From Takakia lepidozioides (lineage: Eukaryota; Streptophyta; Takakiopsida; Takakiales; Takakiaceae): DNA of 64,000 bases. A model generated the notes under the pieces. The model did not search any database. It was not told the DNA's origin and was given only the letters and a program-made list of their open reading frames with translations. Shown one piece after another: positions 45,719 through 59,000 of the stretch; the first letter of the stretch is position 1, and each line of letters opens with the position of its first letter. The stretch spans positions 23,188,001 to 23,252,000 of the forward strand of contig CM060732.1 of assembly GCA_030704615.1 (NCBI GenBank). Direction: 5' to 3'. The position numbers and the translations under genes were made by a program.

Positions 45719-47575
45719 GGCTGCAGGTCTGTGCAGGATGCAGCAGCCAAGAGCGATGGTGAAGAAGAAGACGACGGAGAGAAGCAGAGCAAACACTTTC
45801 CAACCATCAGTCCCCACAAATGCGCCACAACCTACCCCGTCCTCCGTCCGCTGTGGACGCAGAGACCTCGTCTACGTCCTTTGGAAGGACGAATACGTCT
45901 ATTTCGTCCGGAACTGACGATAATATGCGACATGTCCGCCTGAACGATACCAAAACTTCAATGCGCATTTTCGCACGTCTTTTTGGGCCACTGCATCTTT
46001 TTTCACATTTTCGCACAGATCTAGGATTTTTTAAATTAATTAATTATTTTGCAAAAGGACAAGGCCAGGAATTACCAACTTAACTGTTTTCTATACCATT
46101 GCCATTTCTTGGATATATATATGTATAATCTTCTCGAAGATACGATTTGCTTATACATATGTGTATATATATGGCTCTCGGAGGTTATTTTTTTCTCTGG
46201 TTTCTCTTTTCTTCCACTAAAGTTTCCAGGACATCTGTCCCAGGCTGTTTTTCTGGGAGCGGACTCAGCCCCGTGTTGTTTTTCTCATTTTTCAAAAGTA
46301 GTGCGAGTGGCTATTTGTGTACTCTACCGAGCGCCCCAAGTGGCAAACAACATGAGCTGGCACCTCTAGAAATGTCGCTATATGAAAGATGGCAGGTTTT
46401 AAGAGGTCCACGTTGTCTGGCGACAACCTCTCGTTCATTTGGCAAAAATTGGAAAAAAAATGCTTTCATTTTCGTTTGGTAAGGTGGGAGCCCAAAATAA
46501 AAAGGAGCTTTTTGGCGAAAATTTCGCCAGCAATAAAAACGCTGGCGGAGCCAAGTTGATCAAATTAAAAAAAAAAAAAGACATTGTCTTAGGAATTGTT
46601 ATTAAGGCTTTGTTTTTGTATACATAGTAGAAGCTTAGATGCATAAGCCAAGCCTACCAACACTGGATAGATTCTTTCACTTACTGTAGCATACCGTTCA
46701 TCGCTGTACTTTGCAATGTCCTGAAGCATTATTGTGAGCAGACCAAAGTTCTAGTTCTGCCTGGCAATTGGGTTGGCGTTTTTTCCTCACTAATATGTGA
46801 GGTTTTAGTACTAATCTTTGAGCAAAACTGCAAACCCCAGCTCCTCTCATGTCTTTTTGCCCAACGCATAACTTACTTAGTCATACCCGCGTGAAGCTTC
46901 TTTCAAAGAGCGCGAGTGATTTATATTTTATGCAACTCGATAGAGCCCACCCCCAAAGGGAGCCGGGACTTTGGGGCCGGGAAGAGGCTCTTAGTTACAC
47001 TAACTTCAGTTGCTCTCATCTCTCTATCTTGAGGTTATTTTTCCCTTGCTCCTTTCTAGTACATAGTAATTCAAGTTCGCAGGCCCGGCCCGGCCACCGA
47101 AGTTGTCACTGCCCGGGCCTGTTCTTAAAATATATATATACATATATAACTATCTATATATATAGAGAGTGAATACGAAAGCAAAAGAAATGTGAGCGAG
47201 TGCGCCCGGGCTGTTTCCCTTTCAAAAACAAGACGAAAAGAGAAAGATAAGCAAAAGAAGGAGCGACTATATTGAGACTGGAGGGGCGTCGCCACCTTCT
47301 GTTTTGGGAGAGTTTCTCGGACGTTGCTTTTGCGCTGCGCCACAGTCTCGCCACAGTAGTAGTTCAAGAGACGGCCTCCACCTTCCTGTGAGTTTGATTC
47401 AGGACGGCAGTATACAATGGAGTCATCAGACGTTGTTTTCCGTCGCCTAGAAGGAAGGCAGCATAGGAAGAGAGAGAGGGAGGCAGTGAATCAGACAAGT
47501 AAGTAACCTCAATTAACGAAATTGAGGAGCCTTGGGAGTTGGGTCGAGGAGCGACAAGAGATAGAACGAGGAGAG
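45719..47575. other. Divergent intergenic region, NHD1 and histone deacetylase
   Basis: 1.86 kb between the two start codons. It has TATA-like runs (ATATATATATG near 46115 and 46163, TATATATATAC near 47132), an A-run at 46568-46579 and a GA-rich stretch at 47470-47485 in the presumed HDAC leader. No gene recognised. Confidence 0.5.
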
Positions 47576-50500
47576 ATGGATTGTGGGGGGCACTCGTTGC
47601 GATCGGGGCCCAGGGATCGCAAGAAGGTGACGTATTTCTATGATTCTGATATTGGTAGTTATTATTACGGGCATGGGCATCCCATGAAGCCACAGCGCAT
47701 CCAAATGACGCACTCACTGGTGGTCGGCTACGGACTTCACCAGAAGATGGAAGTTCGCAAGCCCATACTGGCAAAGGACACTGATCTCTGCCGCTTCCAT
47801 GCTGATGATTATGTGGCTTTCTTGCGGTCGGTAACGCCAGAAACACAAACTGAGCAGCAAAGGGCGTTGAAGAGGTTCAATGTAGGAGAAGATTGTCCTG
47901 TGTTTGACGGTCTCTACCGCTTCTGCCAAAGGTCCGCAGGGGGTTCGGTCGGGGCTGCTGTGATGCTCAACCACGAGCGTGCGGACATAGCCATCAACTG
48001 GGCAGGCGGGCTTCATCATGCCAAGAAGTGTGAGGCCTCAGGTTTCTGCTACATCAACGACGTAGTGCTCGCAATTCTGGAACTTCTCAAGTACAACGCT
48101 GTAAGTTCCTCTGCTTGACTGACTTGCCTTCGTGTCTCATGGCGGTTGTTCTTTCCATGCAAGCTTATTGCTAGGCTGCGAAGGCAGTTTTAGACTATGG
48201 GTACGTAAGGATTTGTAGTATGGCAGCGGTGATATTATACTCCGTAAGCATCATTCCTAGAATTGTAGCACCTCTGCTGATACGCATCACGTGGGGATGC
48301 TGCAGCGCGTTCTTTACATTGACATTGACATACACCATGGTGATGGCGTGGAGGAGGCCTTCTACACAACGGATCGGGTGATGACCGTCTCATTCCACAA
48401 ATTTGGGGACTATTTTCCAGGTACAGGAGACCTCAAAGATGTGGGCTACTCGAAGGGGAAGTACTACTCGCTCAATGTGCCGTTGAAAGACGGAATGGAC
48501 GACGAGAGCTACCAGTCGCTCTTCAAGCCAATCATGGCAAAGGTCATGGAGGTCTTCCAACCGGGGTCGGTAGTCCTACAGTGCGGGGCTGACTCTCTCA
48601 CGGGGGACCGGCTTGGTCGTTTCAATCTGTCTGTGAAGGGCCATGCAGAGTGTGTGCGATTTATGCGATCCTTCAATGTCCCGCTCTTGCTGGTTGGGGG
48701 TGGCGGCTACACATTGCGCAACGTGGCCCGGTGCTGGGCCTACGAGGTTTGCTTCACACCACCTCCGTCTTCTTCTGTGCTTAAACAGTAGGAATCAAGG
48801 CAGAATTCTGCCAGGAAGAGTGCGATTGTTACAATCTTCCAATCCCTCGGCAGGTTATGTTAATGGTCTGCTACATGTGAAAAGAACGACAGTGTTGTCT
48901 GGGAGAGGGGAAGAAAGGAGAAGGGTGATAAGAGAGTGAGTCACTACATGGCAATGACTCGAACATCTGAAAAATGACATAGAAAGATCTGTCAGAGCAG
49001 AACTTCGGATTACTACGAGTGCAACTTGGACAGGACTAAAAGCCCTTTCTGGCTCAGTATGATTCTCCAACTAGTCTGCACTACCCCATGGCAGGTGGCA
49101 TGCAGACTCTTGGGGGGTAGTGTCATGCTTAAGGCCTGAACCCTAAACCCTAGTGAAAATCCAGCCCAAGCCCTCTCTGCAGATTCTCTGTGTAACAAAC
49201 TTTCATCACTGCACCCCTGGCATTGGTCACTGGTTTTAAATGCGGTGTTGGGTCTTTGGTTTCTAGTGCTCTCTGCCTCTAAGGCAAGATAGTACCGCAC
49301 TGATGGGAGACATTGTGGGAATCATAGTAACCTCACCAATTTTTCCTCTGTCTATGAAGCCTCTACTTAACTGCCTGACATTTAGAATGAGTTGGCAGAA
49401 GAGTGTGCTGTTCTGTTTTGTTCAATCTGCGAGAGTGGAGATGGAGCACTCTTACACATTGGTGGTGTGGTTTGGGCTATGGCAGACAGCAGTGGCAGTG
49501 GGAGTGGAGTTAGATAACAAACTACCCTACAGTGCACACCATGAGAGTTATGGGCCTGAGCAATCCCTCCATATCCCTACCAGTAACATGGAAAACAAGA
49601 ATTCGCGGGTGCATCTTGATTTTATCAGGTGGGCTTCCTCACGACCTTTGATTGTTAGATGTATTGCTTGTTAGTGCACATGTGTCTACGATCCGTGACC
49701 TAGTGATCGACGCAAAATTCTTGACAAACATTGTTTAGGCTCTTCAATTCTCATCTCATCCATTCAGTTGCTACCAAAACTCACCTGACATCAATCTCTT
49801 CTGAAATCATGTTGGGTGCCTTAAATTCCCATCCTACGTCAAGAGTATTGGCACTGGAGGAAGCTGATGTAACAAGGCTATCCCCATGCTTGGAATTGCC
49901 TATACTGTAAGGCTTGGTTAGGTGACAATCCAATTTGGCATTGTCTACAAAAAAACTGAAGTTCCAAACTAACCAGATCACTCAGTTGGAGAAAAGTTGA
50001 AATTTCTGGCCCTCCTTGGGTGAATCTGTTTGGCTTTGTCTCAAGCTTCTAGAACTAAACAAAAGAATGTACAGTGACAATGTCACTGAAGCTTCGCAGA
50101 GGACCTATTGTTGAGCAGAAGAACTTGAACATTACAAGGGATTTCCTCATGCAATCAGGCCCACAGATCAGACTTGTTTAATGAAGATCTGGAAATGGTA
50201 GAGCAGGAAGAGCTCTTTAGGAAATAGGGTTAATTTTTCCGTGTCGTGTCTTGCAGGGCACGGCTGCTGGAAAATCTGTCGAAGTTACAGCATGTGCCCA
50301 GTGTGTCTTTCACCGAGCGACCCCAGGACACAAAGTTGGGTGATGATGTGAGCACCATAACCTCTCCTGTCAAGTTCATCTGAGGTCAATTGCAAATGAA
50401 CTCTGCACAATGCAGAGACAGATCAAGTTCTGCACTTACCTGGCATGTGTTGAGTGCAGGAGGAGGATGAGGAAATGGAAGCGCATGGCAAGGGACGCAT

Positions 50501-50714
50501 GTGGGATGGTGAGTTTTCAGACTCTGACTCAGAGGATAGTGAGCACAAACGCCACTACTCTGGGGTAGCTAGCGAAGTGGAGGACGAGGTGCGAGAAACT
50601 GCAGTGAGACTGAGAAAAACAAAAGAACAAGAGGTACCTGATACTTGCACTCATCACAGTGTTGATGATGGCCCCTTCTTCCTTACTGCATCCCATGATG
50701 TTATTGCATTGTGA
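47576..50714 (+). CDS. Class I (RPD3-type) histone deacetylase
   Basis: Exons 47576-48100, 48306-48746, 49486-49628, 50257-50347 and 50460-50633 join in phase and give 458 residues. The protein removes acetyl groups from histone lysines in nuclear co-repressor complexes. Catalytic features are intact: [19 protein letters not shown] (His147-His148), [15 protein letters not shown] (zinc Asp183 and His185), LQCGADSL (Asp271) and GGGGYTLRN (Tyr310). SNMENKNSR and [14 protein letters not shown] follow, as in HDA19 and HDA6. The C-terminal tail is acidic and Ser/Asp-rich ([13 protein letters not shown]). Exon 5 ends at a GTACCT donor; read through, the frame stops at 50714. Relatives usually have more tail, so one or more 3' exons may lie beyond. 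The start is the ATG giving [11 protein letters not shown]. Confidence 0.92.
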
Positions 50715-53029
50715 AATCCTGTAGCCCCCATAGAGCTGGTGCCTGGTTTTGACACAGCAGGACACAGGAAGGAAAAGAACGACAGAACAGATTGCTGAAG
50801 GCTTGCTCAATTTGTGGGATGCTAGTTTAATTCTTTGACTAATCATCATGGGTCCTTAGCAAACTCACTGTATTATTCCTCCCTGAAAAGGAGCCCAACA
50901 ATACTTGGTCTATCGAGTATAAGGCATGTCCAAGAATGCCTTTCAAGAACTGGATTTTTGGTATAATACCACTTGACTGTTGAGCGACATGCCCATAAAC
51001 AAGACTTGAAGGTGGCAGGTTGGAGTGACTTGATCATTGTTAAATGGTGAGCCACAAAAGTAGCCTCCACTGTAGATGACAAAACAATAAAGTTGAATCC
51101 CTGCCTCTGTTAGGCGTAGCATCATCAATGATGAGTGATGTAGATGAATCCTGAGGAGTGATGCCATCCATGTTCATCATGGGCACATGCAATGGTCACT
51201 TGTGCGTGACTTGGCGTGTTTAGCCTGGTGCCTCGGAGGAAAAGCAAGTCATGAAAGTTGAAGGAACTGACAGATATTGACAGGCAGGATGCACTGTGAA
51301 AGAGCAAATTATCTATAAGGGTGATCACAGCAGGCGTCATCTATACCCCTCGATTTTAGATGATGACCAAAAGAGTGGCATTGTAAGGCTTGAACTGCAG
51401 GCTGAGAAGATATGGATGGGCAGCTCATGCAGAGTTGATACAGCACTCATCATTATCAAGAAGATCAGGGTTGAGATCGCCCCCAGGGGTTGTTGCAGGA
51501 CCAGTTTAGTTAACACCCCCCTGTAGTGAAGCCTGCAACAATTTCCACAGAGCACATCGTCAGGTTCTACCAGCGGGGAGAACAATATTGGTTTTTGGGC
51601 CCAGGCCCTCTGCTACTCCTGGCATCTTTTCTTCACCAGACTATGGCTCCCATTTTGCTCAGGGAGCCCACGACCTTCGCGGATAGTCATTTTCCAGCAA
51701 AGTCTCGTGTGCTGCCACCGCCATGATTTTCCTGTAATGCGAAATCCAGCAGTTAACCCTGAAGACATCTCTGCAACCGCCTTTGGAGGTCCTGGGATGC
51801 TCTGTCTCCACCGCTCAATGTTACAATCAAAGGGCCTCTCACAGACTGGGAAAAATCTTCTTTCCCCTGGTTCACTTCACTGATTGCCAAAGTCTTTGCG
51901 TTCCTTCATCAATATCATACCAACTGTCTGCGGATGTTGTAATCCCTGTGGCTCCTGTGACGGGGACATTGCCTCTCCATGCAGCAACCCTTGCACTTGA
52001 TCAGGGCCTTCACAATCTCTCCAATGAGGATATCTGTGTCTTTGGTTTCAAGCTATAGGTGATCATGACATTACAACAACGTGGTCTCCCATCTCTGTAA
52101 ATGTCAATCCTCAATTACCTGTTGTTATCTGAGCGCAGCATGCAGTCAGCAATGGTCTGGCTTGATGGCTCCAATTTATCAGGTCTTGCAGAAAACTCAT
52201 GTAACTAAACATTTTTTAATCTGCTAGAGGCATTATAGCTTCAGAGAATTTTGCAGGCCACAACGCATCCAGCAAGATAGCAAAGGCTCTTAATACTATG
52301 GTCAATGTAAAGAATCTAGACACTAATAGTAACCCATCCACACTGAGTCTACATCTATCCACACTGAGTCTAATCTTCGGATAATTGGTACTTGTTTAGG
52401 AAAATATATGAAAGGGCCTGAACAGGGAAATAAGCTAAGGTAACTAGGTATGAATGGAAACCCAGGTTGTCTTGGAATAGATTTCAAACCCTTCATGCAA
52501 ATGCAAATCATTCATTGAATGAATGTGAGTGGTTACCACTTCATGTTTTTTCTTCTGTTTTCAGAAAGCCCAGGTAACTTGACAGGGACTGGTTAAAACT
52601 CATGATTTTCAACCATAATCTCCTTTACACCCTAAACATACAAAATTGCATACAAAATGGGTATGGGTATCATTGTCGAGGTTTGACTTCATAACAATTC
52701 CATGTTGACAGGAACACTCCAAATTCGAGATGACCAAGATTAAACCACAATCTGCACCTCCATTCAAAATTGACAAATTCAAGGCCAAGGAGGAAGGCCA
52801 GCATTTAACTACATCATGGGCCAAGGGGATATTCACTAAATGGAGCACCACCTAAAATTGACTACATCCTTTCTCTACTCAGTACAACCGCTGGGTAGTA
52901 TAGTATGCCAAAATGATGTTGTTGCACAGAGCAGAAGCCATGGCGGTTGTTACAAAACAAATGGGTAAGCGACACAGATTGATAGTTCTAACATAAAATA
53001 TTGTACATGAATTTCTATTAACTCCGGGT
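50715..53029. other. Region after HDAC; possible last exon(s), nothing recognised
   Basis: Should contain the HDAC 3' end, and the minus-strand gene's 3' UTR on the right. I could not identify a further HDAC exon with confidence because tail sequences are poorly conserved. Confidence 0.4.
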
Positions 53030-56000
53030 TCAGGAGTTGCGATCCAGGGCAGCCTTACAAGAGACTATCACTTCTTGGAGCCTCTGGTTTAGTTCTCTAA
53101 GAGGGATGAGGTCATCCCGGTTGTCCGGAAAGAAAGAAAGAAAATGTCGCAGCTGTCCTGTCCAATCCTCTACAAACTTAAAACAGTGCTTTGGTGGGAT
53201 GGGGACATGATCCCCCTCTCGTGATTTTCGCGTAACTGGACTCTCAACTGTGCTGCTGTGAGGGTTGAGGGTCTTATCTGGACTCAAGTACAGCTTCATG
53301 CATGAGCCTAACTCTTCTTCCCTGTTCTCCTCAGAGAGCACCTGTGTGGCCAGAGAGGTGAATGAATGGCAGCTGTCCAAGCACAGCTGGAAGATCTGTG
53401 CAGCAAAAGAGCACCCCATAGTCTTAACCCTTCAGTAACACATTAATCTTGGGTGATGAAAATTAAGAAACTGCTCTTTGTGGTGATGTATTGACAATGT
53501 AGCTAGAAATTTAAAGCTTCGGGACAGTTCTACAGAAATTTCTTCTCCAATGACATACAAGTCCAGGATGACAACCTACTTTGACCACCCAACTACCCAT
53601 CAAATGAATACCCAAGCAAGGCAAGTGTTATGAAGCTATATCAAGTTACAGTTTCCACCATTATCCCTAAGAGAGATATTACTATTAAGCTTCTCCTAGC
53701 AATGACAAACAGATGCAGGAGGAAGGAAATATCAGAACCCTGAGATAAATGTTCTAAGCCATATGGGTGAACTGCTTCATGTGTCAGAAAAAACAATGGT
53801 GGCAAGAGTGCAAGCTGCCTTCGTAAGTGGCATAGTTATTCATTTAAGGAATCCAAAAAGACAAGGAAAACAGCAATGAGATAGAAATAAGGACCTGGCA
53901 ACGATAGAGAGCGCAATAGAGAAGCTTTGCGAGCTGCACAGTGGCCAACTCTAATGCAGCACCACCCCTGCACCACCTCTCCTTCAGACTGTAAAATACA
54001 AGCTCATCTGCATCCCCGCCCATGCCATTCAGGACCCTATCCAAGTTTGAAGATGTTGAGATGCATAGAGCTGGCGATATTCCAGTAGAGAGTTTACAGT
54101 TCATTGAAGACGTTACAAATGTAGTTCAAAATTTCCCAACAAAATGCTATCCTGAGGATCTATGGAAAACATATTTCATTTCAATCTCACTCTTAGAAGA
54201 GGGGGTCAAAGGCGGCCTCTGCAGTGGAATCCATACATTGCTGTACTGAGACTACTGCCACCAGTGGTCACATCACACCGAGTTTGCACAGTCCAGACAA
54301 AATATTACCCTACGGCCTTCAAGCAAAATGATCATGCACTCAATCATGGAAGATACATTCTCCCCACCTGTGAGGTACTGAAAGTCAAAAAACAGAGTGT
54401 CGTAGTCGTGTGAACCCTCTTCCCGAAGACAAAAGGACTCCAAGCACTTCTCAAGCATCTGGAATGTGTCCTGGCTGTGTGTGCTAAAACACTCCTGCTT
54501 CAAAAGCTTGCCCAATCCCGAACCTGCTTCCTTGTTACTTCTATAATCGCCTGTGGCACCAGATGTCTGCATGTCCAGTCTATGGCTTGGAGCTGATGTG
54601 TCTTGAAGCTCCACTAATAATCCGTTCATCAGGGAGTAGAAAGTGCTGAGAAAGCAAGTCATGGCTAGCTCAAGGCGCTCGAAAGGGTAAGATTTTTTGG
54701 GTCTGTTCATGCACAAACACCCAAACAAGAAGATGGCTATTACTAAACCATTTCTGCACCATTTCCTAGAGCTGTGTTTTGCAATCACCAGGTTTATAGA
54801 CCTATGTACTGGTGGCAGAGTCCCCCAGTAAGCTCTTTTATCTACATGTGATATTACCCTGACCAACATGGAGGATGCAATTTCAAACCCTCTTGGCTTC
54901 ATAACAATGTGAACATTTTACTCTCTAGAGGTTTAAACATAGTGTGGATCTGAAGCTCCAGTCCCCAAGGGTCAATTTGGAGGATATTCATCCACCTCAC
55001 TGGGAGCTGTGAGCGGTTGTTGGTAACAGATGTGACATTGGGTTCCACCGAGAACCCACTGCCGAAGGAATGCTTGACCCAGAACTATTTAAAGACTGTG
55101 GGCAAAAGAACAATCACGAGTCCTGGTAGCCACGTTGCCAGAAATCATGCTGTGCTCCACCACTTCATGGGTTGTTCAATGAAAGCACTGCCTTTGATAC
55201 TATCCTGATAAGACAGAAAAGAGGCCAATTGGGGGGGTAGCTTACCCTGGAGCAGCAAAAAAGTTGCGAAGTTGACCTGCAGTGATGCGTAAGCTGACTG
55301 TATACTTCTCCCCAGGATTGAAACGGTTGTAGACAGTGAAGTGCTCTTCTACATATTTCTGCTTCAAAATCATTTGCTGGTGAGCCCGCACTGTTTCTAA
55401 GTTGGGCCTCACTACAATCTGTTGACAGGCTTGACTAAGGAGTGAGCCTGACAGGGATGAGTCCCTTTGCAGGGGCATTCCAGTTGCCTGAGTAGTGCTG
55501 GCAGGAATGACCTGTGACTCGGAGAGATCTGTTTGGAAAAAGAGGGAATCGTTCTTTACCAAATACTCCAACTTTCGGTGTGAATATAAATTTTTAATCA
55601 CAATTGTCTGAAAGGGAGGGATCAACTCAAGATCGTCCTCTGTATGTAATTTGGCTGCTGCAGAAGGCTGTAATGGAATAGTTTGCAAAGTATCAGAAGG
55701 GTGCTCTGAGACTCCTGAATCTTCCGATAAAACAGCATAAGTGTGAGATGCCAGCTCAAGTGGAGCAGGCATCCCCTGCTGGACAACCGTAGTTCCCAGT
55801 AAAACCTCATTCTCAATGAATGGAGCATTGACAGGTGCCCCATCGAAGCTGTTATCTCCACCAATTGACATGGCGTCAGTCTCAGCCATTAGCCCATGGT
55901 GTGCACCCAGCCGCCGCGTGGAAAAGACTATGTCAGTTGAAGAGATTCCAATCTGGGGATAGCGACACTTGGCTTGGAAAGGTATACATCGCTGATAGTC

Positions 56001-59000
56001 CTGCACAAACCGACAATTGTCCATGTCAGCACAATCTTCCTCACAACTCTCTCAGAGGCCAGCAGTAGTGTCATGTTGGGATCACAGAACAACCGCTGGA
56101 GAGGGCCCCCACCAAAATTGTGAACTGACATCAAAATTCTTTGCCATGTCTGATTACACCTACCCTACAAGCACTAGCAAAAGATAACTTAGCACAGGAC
56201 AAAGAGCAAATAGTAACACCTTCACAAGCCGGCAGTTAACAAAAATAGTGGCCAACAGCTCATCACAAGTGTCTGTTACAAGCATCCCTGTTGGCAAACC
56301 TGGGCAGAAGTGGATCCACAGTCGGATACTGCATTGAATAGAAATTACCCAACCATCAGCCATTGCAGGATTCAAATAAATGGTGCCCCCTAAACTGAGT
56401 ATGACCATCCACGCACATATCTCTACTCCATGACCAACAGCTTTAGAGTTTCTGGTAATCCTCTGGAGACAACCCTGTGGTGCTATTGAGCAAAATTTTG
56501 ATACACGCTCTGTCCACTTGAATGCCCCATGTAGCAGTTATGGAGGTATAGCTTTCCCCTCTTCAATAAGTGCATGAGTCGATGGACATGAACCATGCAA
56601 GTAACAAATGAAGCTTGCCTGCTTTTGGCATCTATAGTCACAGAGCTGAAGCGCTTTAGAGATGTGTTTGAAAGGGAAAAGTTGAGCTCCGTGGAGTCGT
56701 TGTGGTCCAAGCTTGATGAGAGTAGAAACTCCATGGCTACCGCAGCCTCATTCACCACTACAAAAGAGCGATTTCGGTACCAGAAATTATAGTAGATTTC
56801 GCCCATGTCTATTACTGTCCCCTCTGACCTGAAACAATGCAACATGGCAGGGACCATTAAGAAGGGACCATTAAGAAGAAGGCTTAGCAAAGCCATCCTC
56901 TTTTCCTACCACTGACTAGAACTGGAAATTAGTGACATCTCATTCTGCCCACAGAGGCGGATCACTTGTCCAGAAGAAAAGGTGAAGCTACAAGGACCCT
57001 CCGCTGGAAAAGGCGCCACAATTATTTGGCCAGGTCAACAAAATGCCCATGCATAAGTTCTAGAAGCAGAGAAGGCAGCTTCATTGAGACTTAAACTCAT
57101 AACTTATCAAGACCTGAACTCCCCCTATAAACATGCAAATGAGTTAAGAGTTTCACATCAATTTCAGCAAAAGCCTGAGCCATGTAAGAGAATAGTATGA
57201 AACATCAAAAGCATCTCAAGACGGATCATACCTTTCTCCTTGCACCAAAATGTGAAAGAAAGAAAGAGATGGGGCTTCTGGGCGGACATTGCGGGGGGCC
57301 ACCACCTCCATGCTGAGATGCACTGTCTTTAAATCAGATGGGTTCTCTAGATTCTCCACAACAAGGTATGTTGAATACACCCCTGCCAGTCAAAGTCTGT
57401 CAGTGCAGTAGCAACTCGACCTTATAAGGAGTTAATTAAGGAGCTGCAAAGCGAAAATATGAAGTCCACATTCAAAGTACACTTTTGGTCCCTCCAATTA
57501 GCTCCTGATGGTGACAGCTGAGGGCAGGTTGTCTGTTCCACCAGACCCCTCCTCACAAAAGAAAATCTTCCAATGAAACAAAGGAGGCCACTGCACATTT
57601 CCAGTATCTGTAAGAGGTGGCCACCGTGAGATAGCTCTAACCAATTTCCCAGCGCCGTGTTAAGTGGCAATGAAACACAAAGAGAATCAGAATGGGGAGG
57701 CTTTTCTTCTTAAGTATACTTCAGGCCTTCCAATTTTCAACTAGAAGGATGATGCATAAAGAGACTTGCAAGAATGTTCAAACCCTAAAAACCTGGTTAG
57801 CATATGTAAAAAACCCCCAGGCTTGAGCACCATAAAGTGGGGCCATACTCACCCATTGCTTTGGTTGAGAAAGAAAGCTTCACTGTGTTTTGCTGTGACG
57901 CCTCCACAATCCCACCAGAACTGCTAATATTTAGCCAGCTTCCATCACCCTCGCTGATAGTGGACAAACGATAAGCTATCGGCCACTCCTGATCCCCAAC
58001 GAGAGTAAGGTTCCAATGCCGGTGACCACCAGATGAAATATTCTGCTGACCTAGATTGAACTCGTAACATAACGAGCTCCTGCTCACCGATGTACAACCC
58101 CGGAGACCAAGAATTGGGGGGGCTTGTTTTAAACACTTGTTGGCTCTGAGCAATTCCTCAATGGTTGCCTGATTACTGTTACTGGATGATAACATTTGCT
58201 TTTGCCTCTCAATGTCAGTATCTTCAGTGAGAAAGCTTTGGGAAAGAGTGGGCGGCTTAACTTGGACCTCAATCCTCTGACAGCTATCATGCTCCTCCAT
58301 ATCTTGTAAGAAAATGGCAGTGGTGAGGTGTTCACTTGCATCGTCTGAGCAGTGCTTCAAAAATGCCTCATGCATCTCTCTGGACCAGGGGAGAGGTTTG
58401 ACAACAATATCAATACTTCCATGAGGTGGCACCAAGCCTTGCTCAGGTTGAACCTCAACATAACGGAACGGGCAGCCAAAATCATCAGTCAAAATCTCCC
58501 TTTCCCATGACTTGAATTGTAGGTCATCGAAGGCCAAAAAGTTTTGGAGGATTACCCTCTGAGTAGTGCCAGACTTATCATGCCAAAAATCCCAGCTTCC
58601 CACTCGCCCACCTTTGTAATCTTTCTCCACAATAAGACTTGCCTTCACATTTGAGAAATCCACCGCTCTCTCTGAATCATCAGCAGTGTTGGGCTGATCC
58701 TTCTCTATGAACTTTGCCTGGTCAAAACATGGAAAACCATTCAATGAGAAAAAGAATTTTTTATTTTCTTTGTCTTCCGAAAAGTAATTACCATTCCCAA
58801 TCTAGCTATCCACCTCTCAAATAGAAAGGAAACCGCATTGCAATCTCTGAATCGGCAGCGTTCGGCTGATTCTCCTCTACAAACTTTCCTTGTCAAAGCA
58901 TGGAGAGCAATTCAATGAGGAATTCCTGCCTAGTCTTCCAAACAAGTGACTATCATTCCTGATCTAGCTATACACTTCTCAGATGCACACAACCTGTCAC

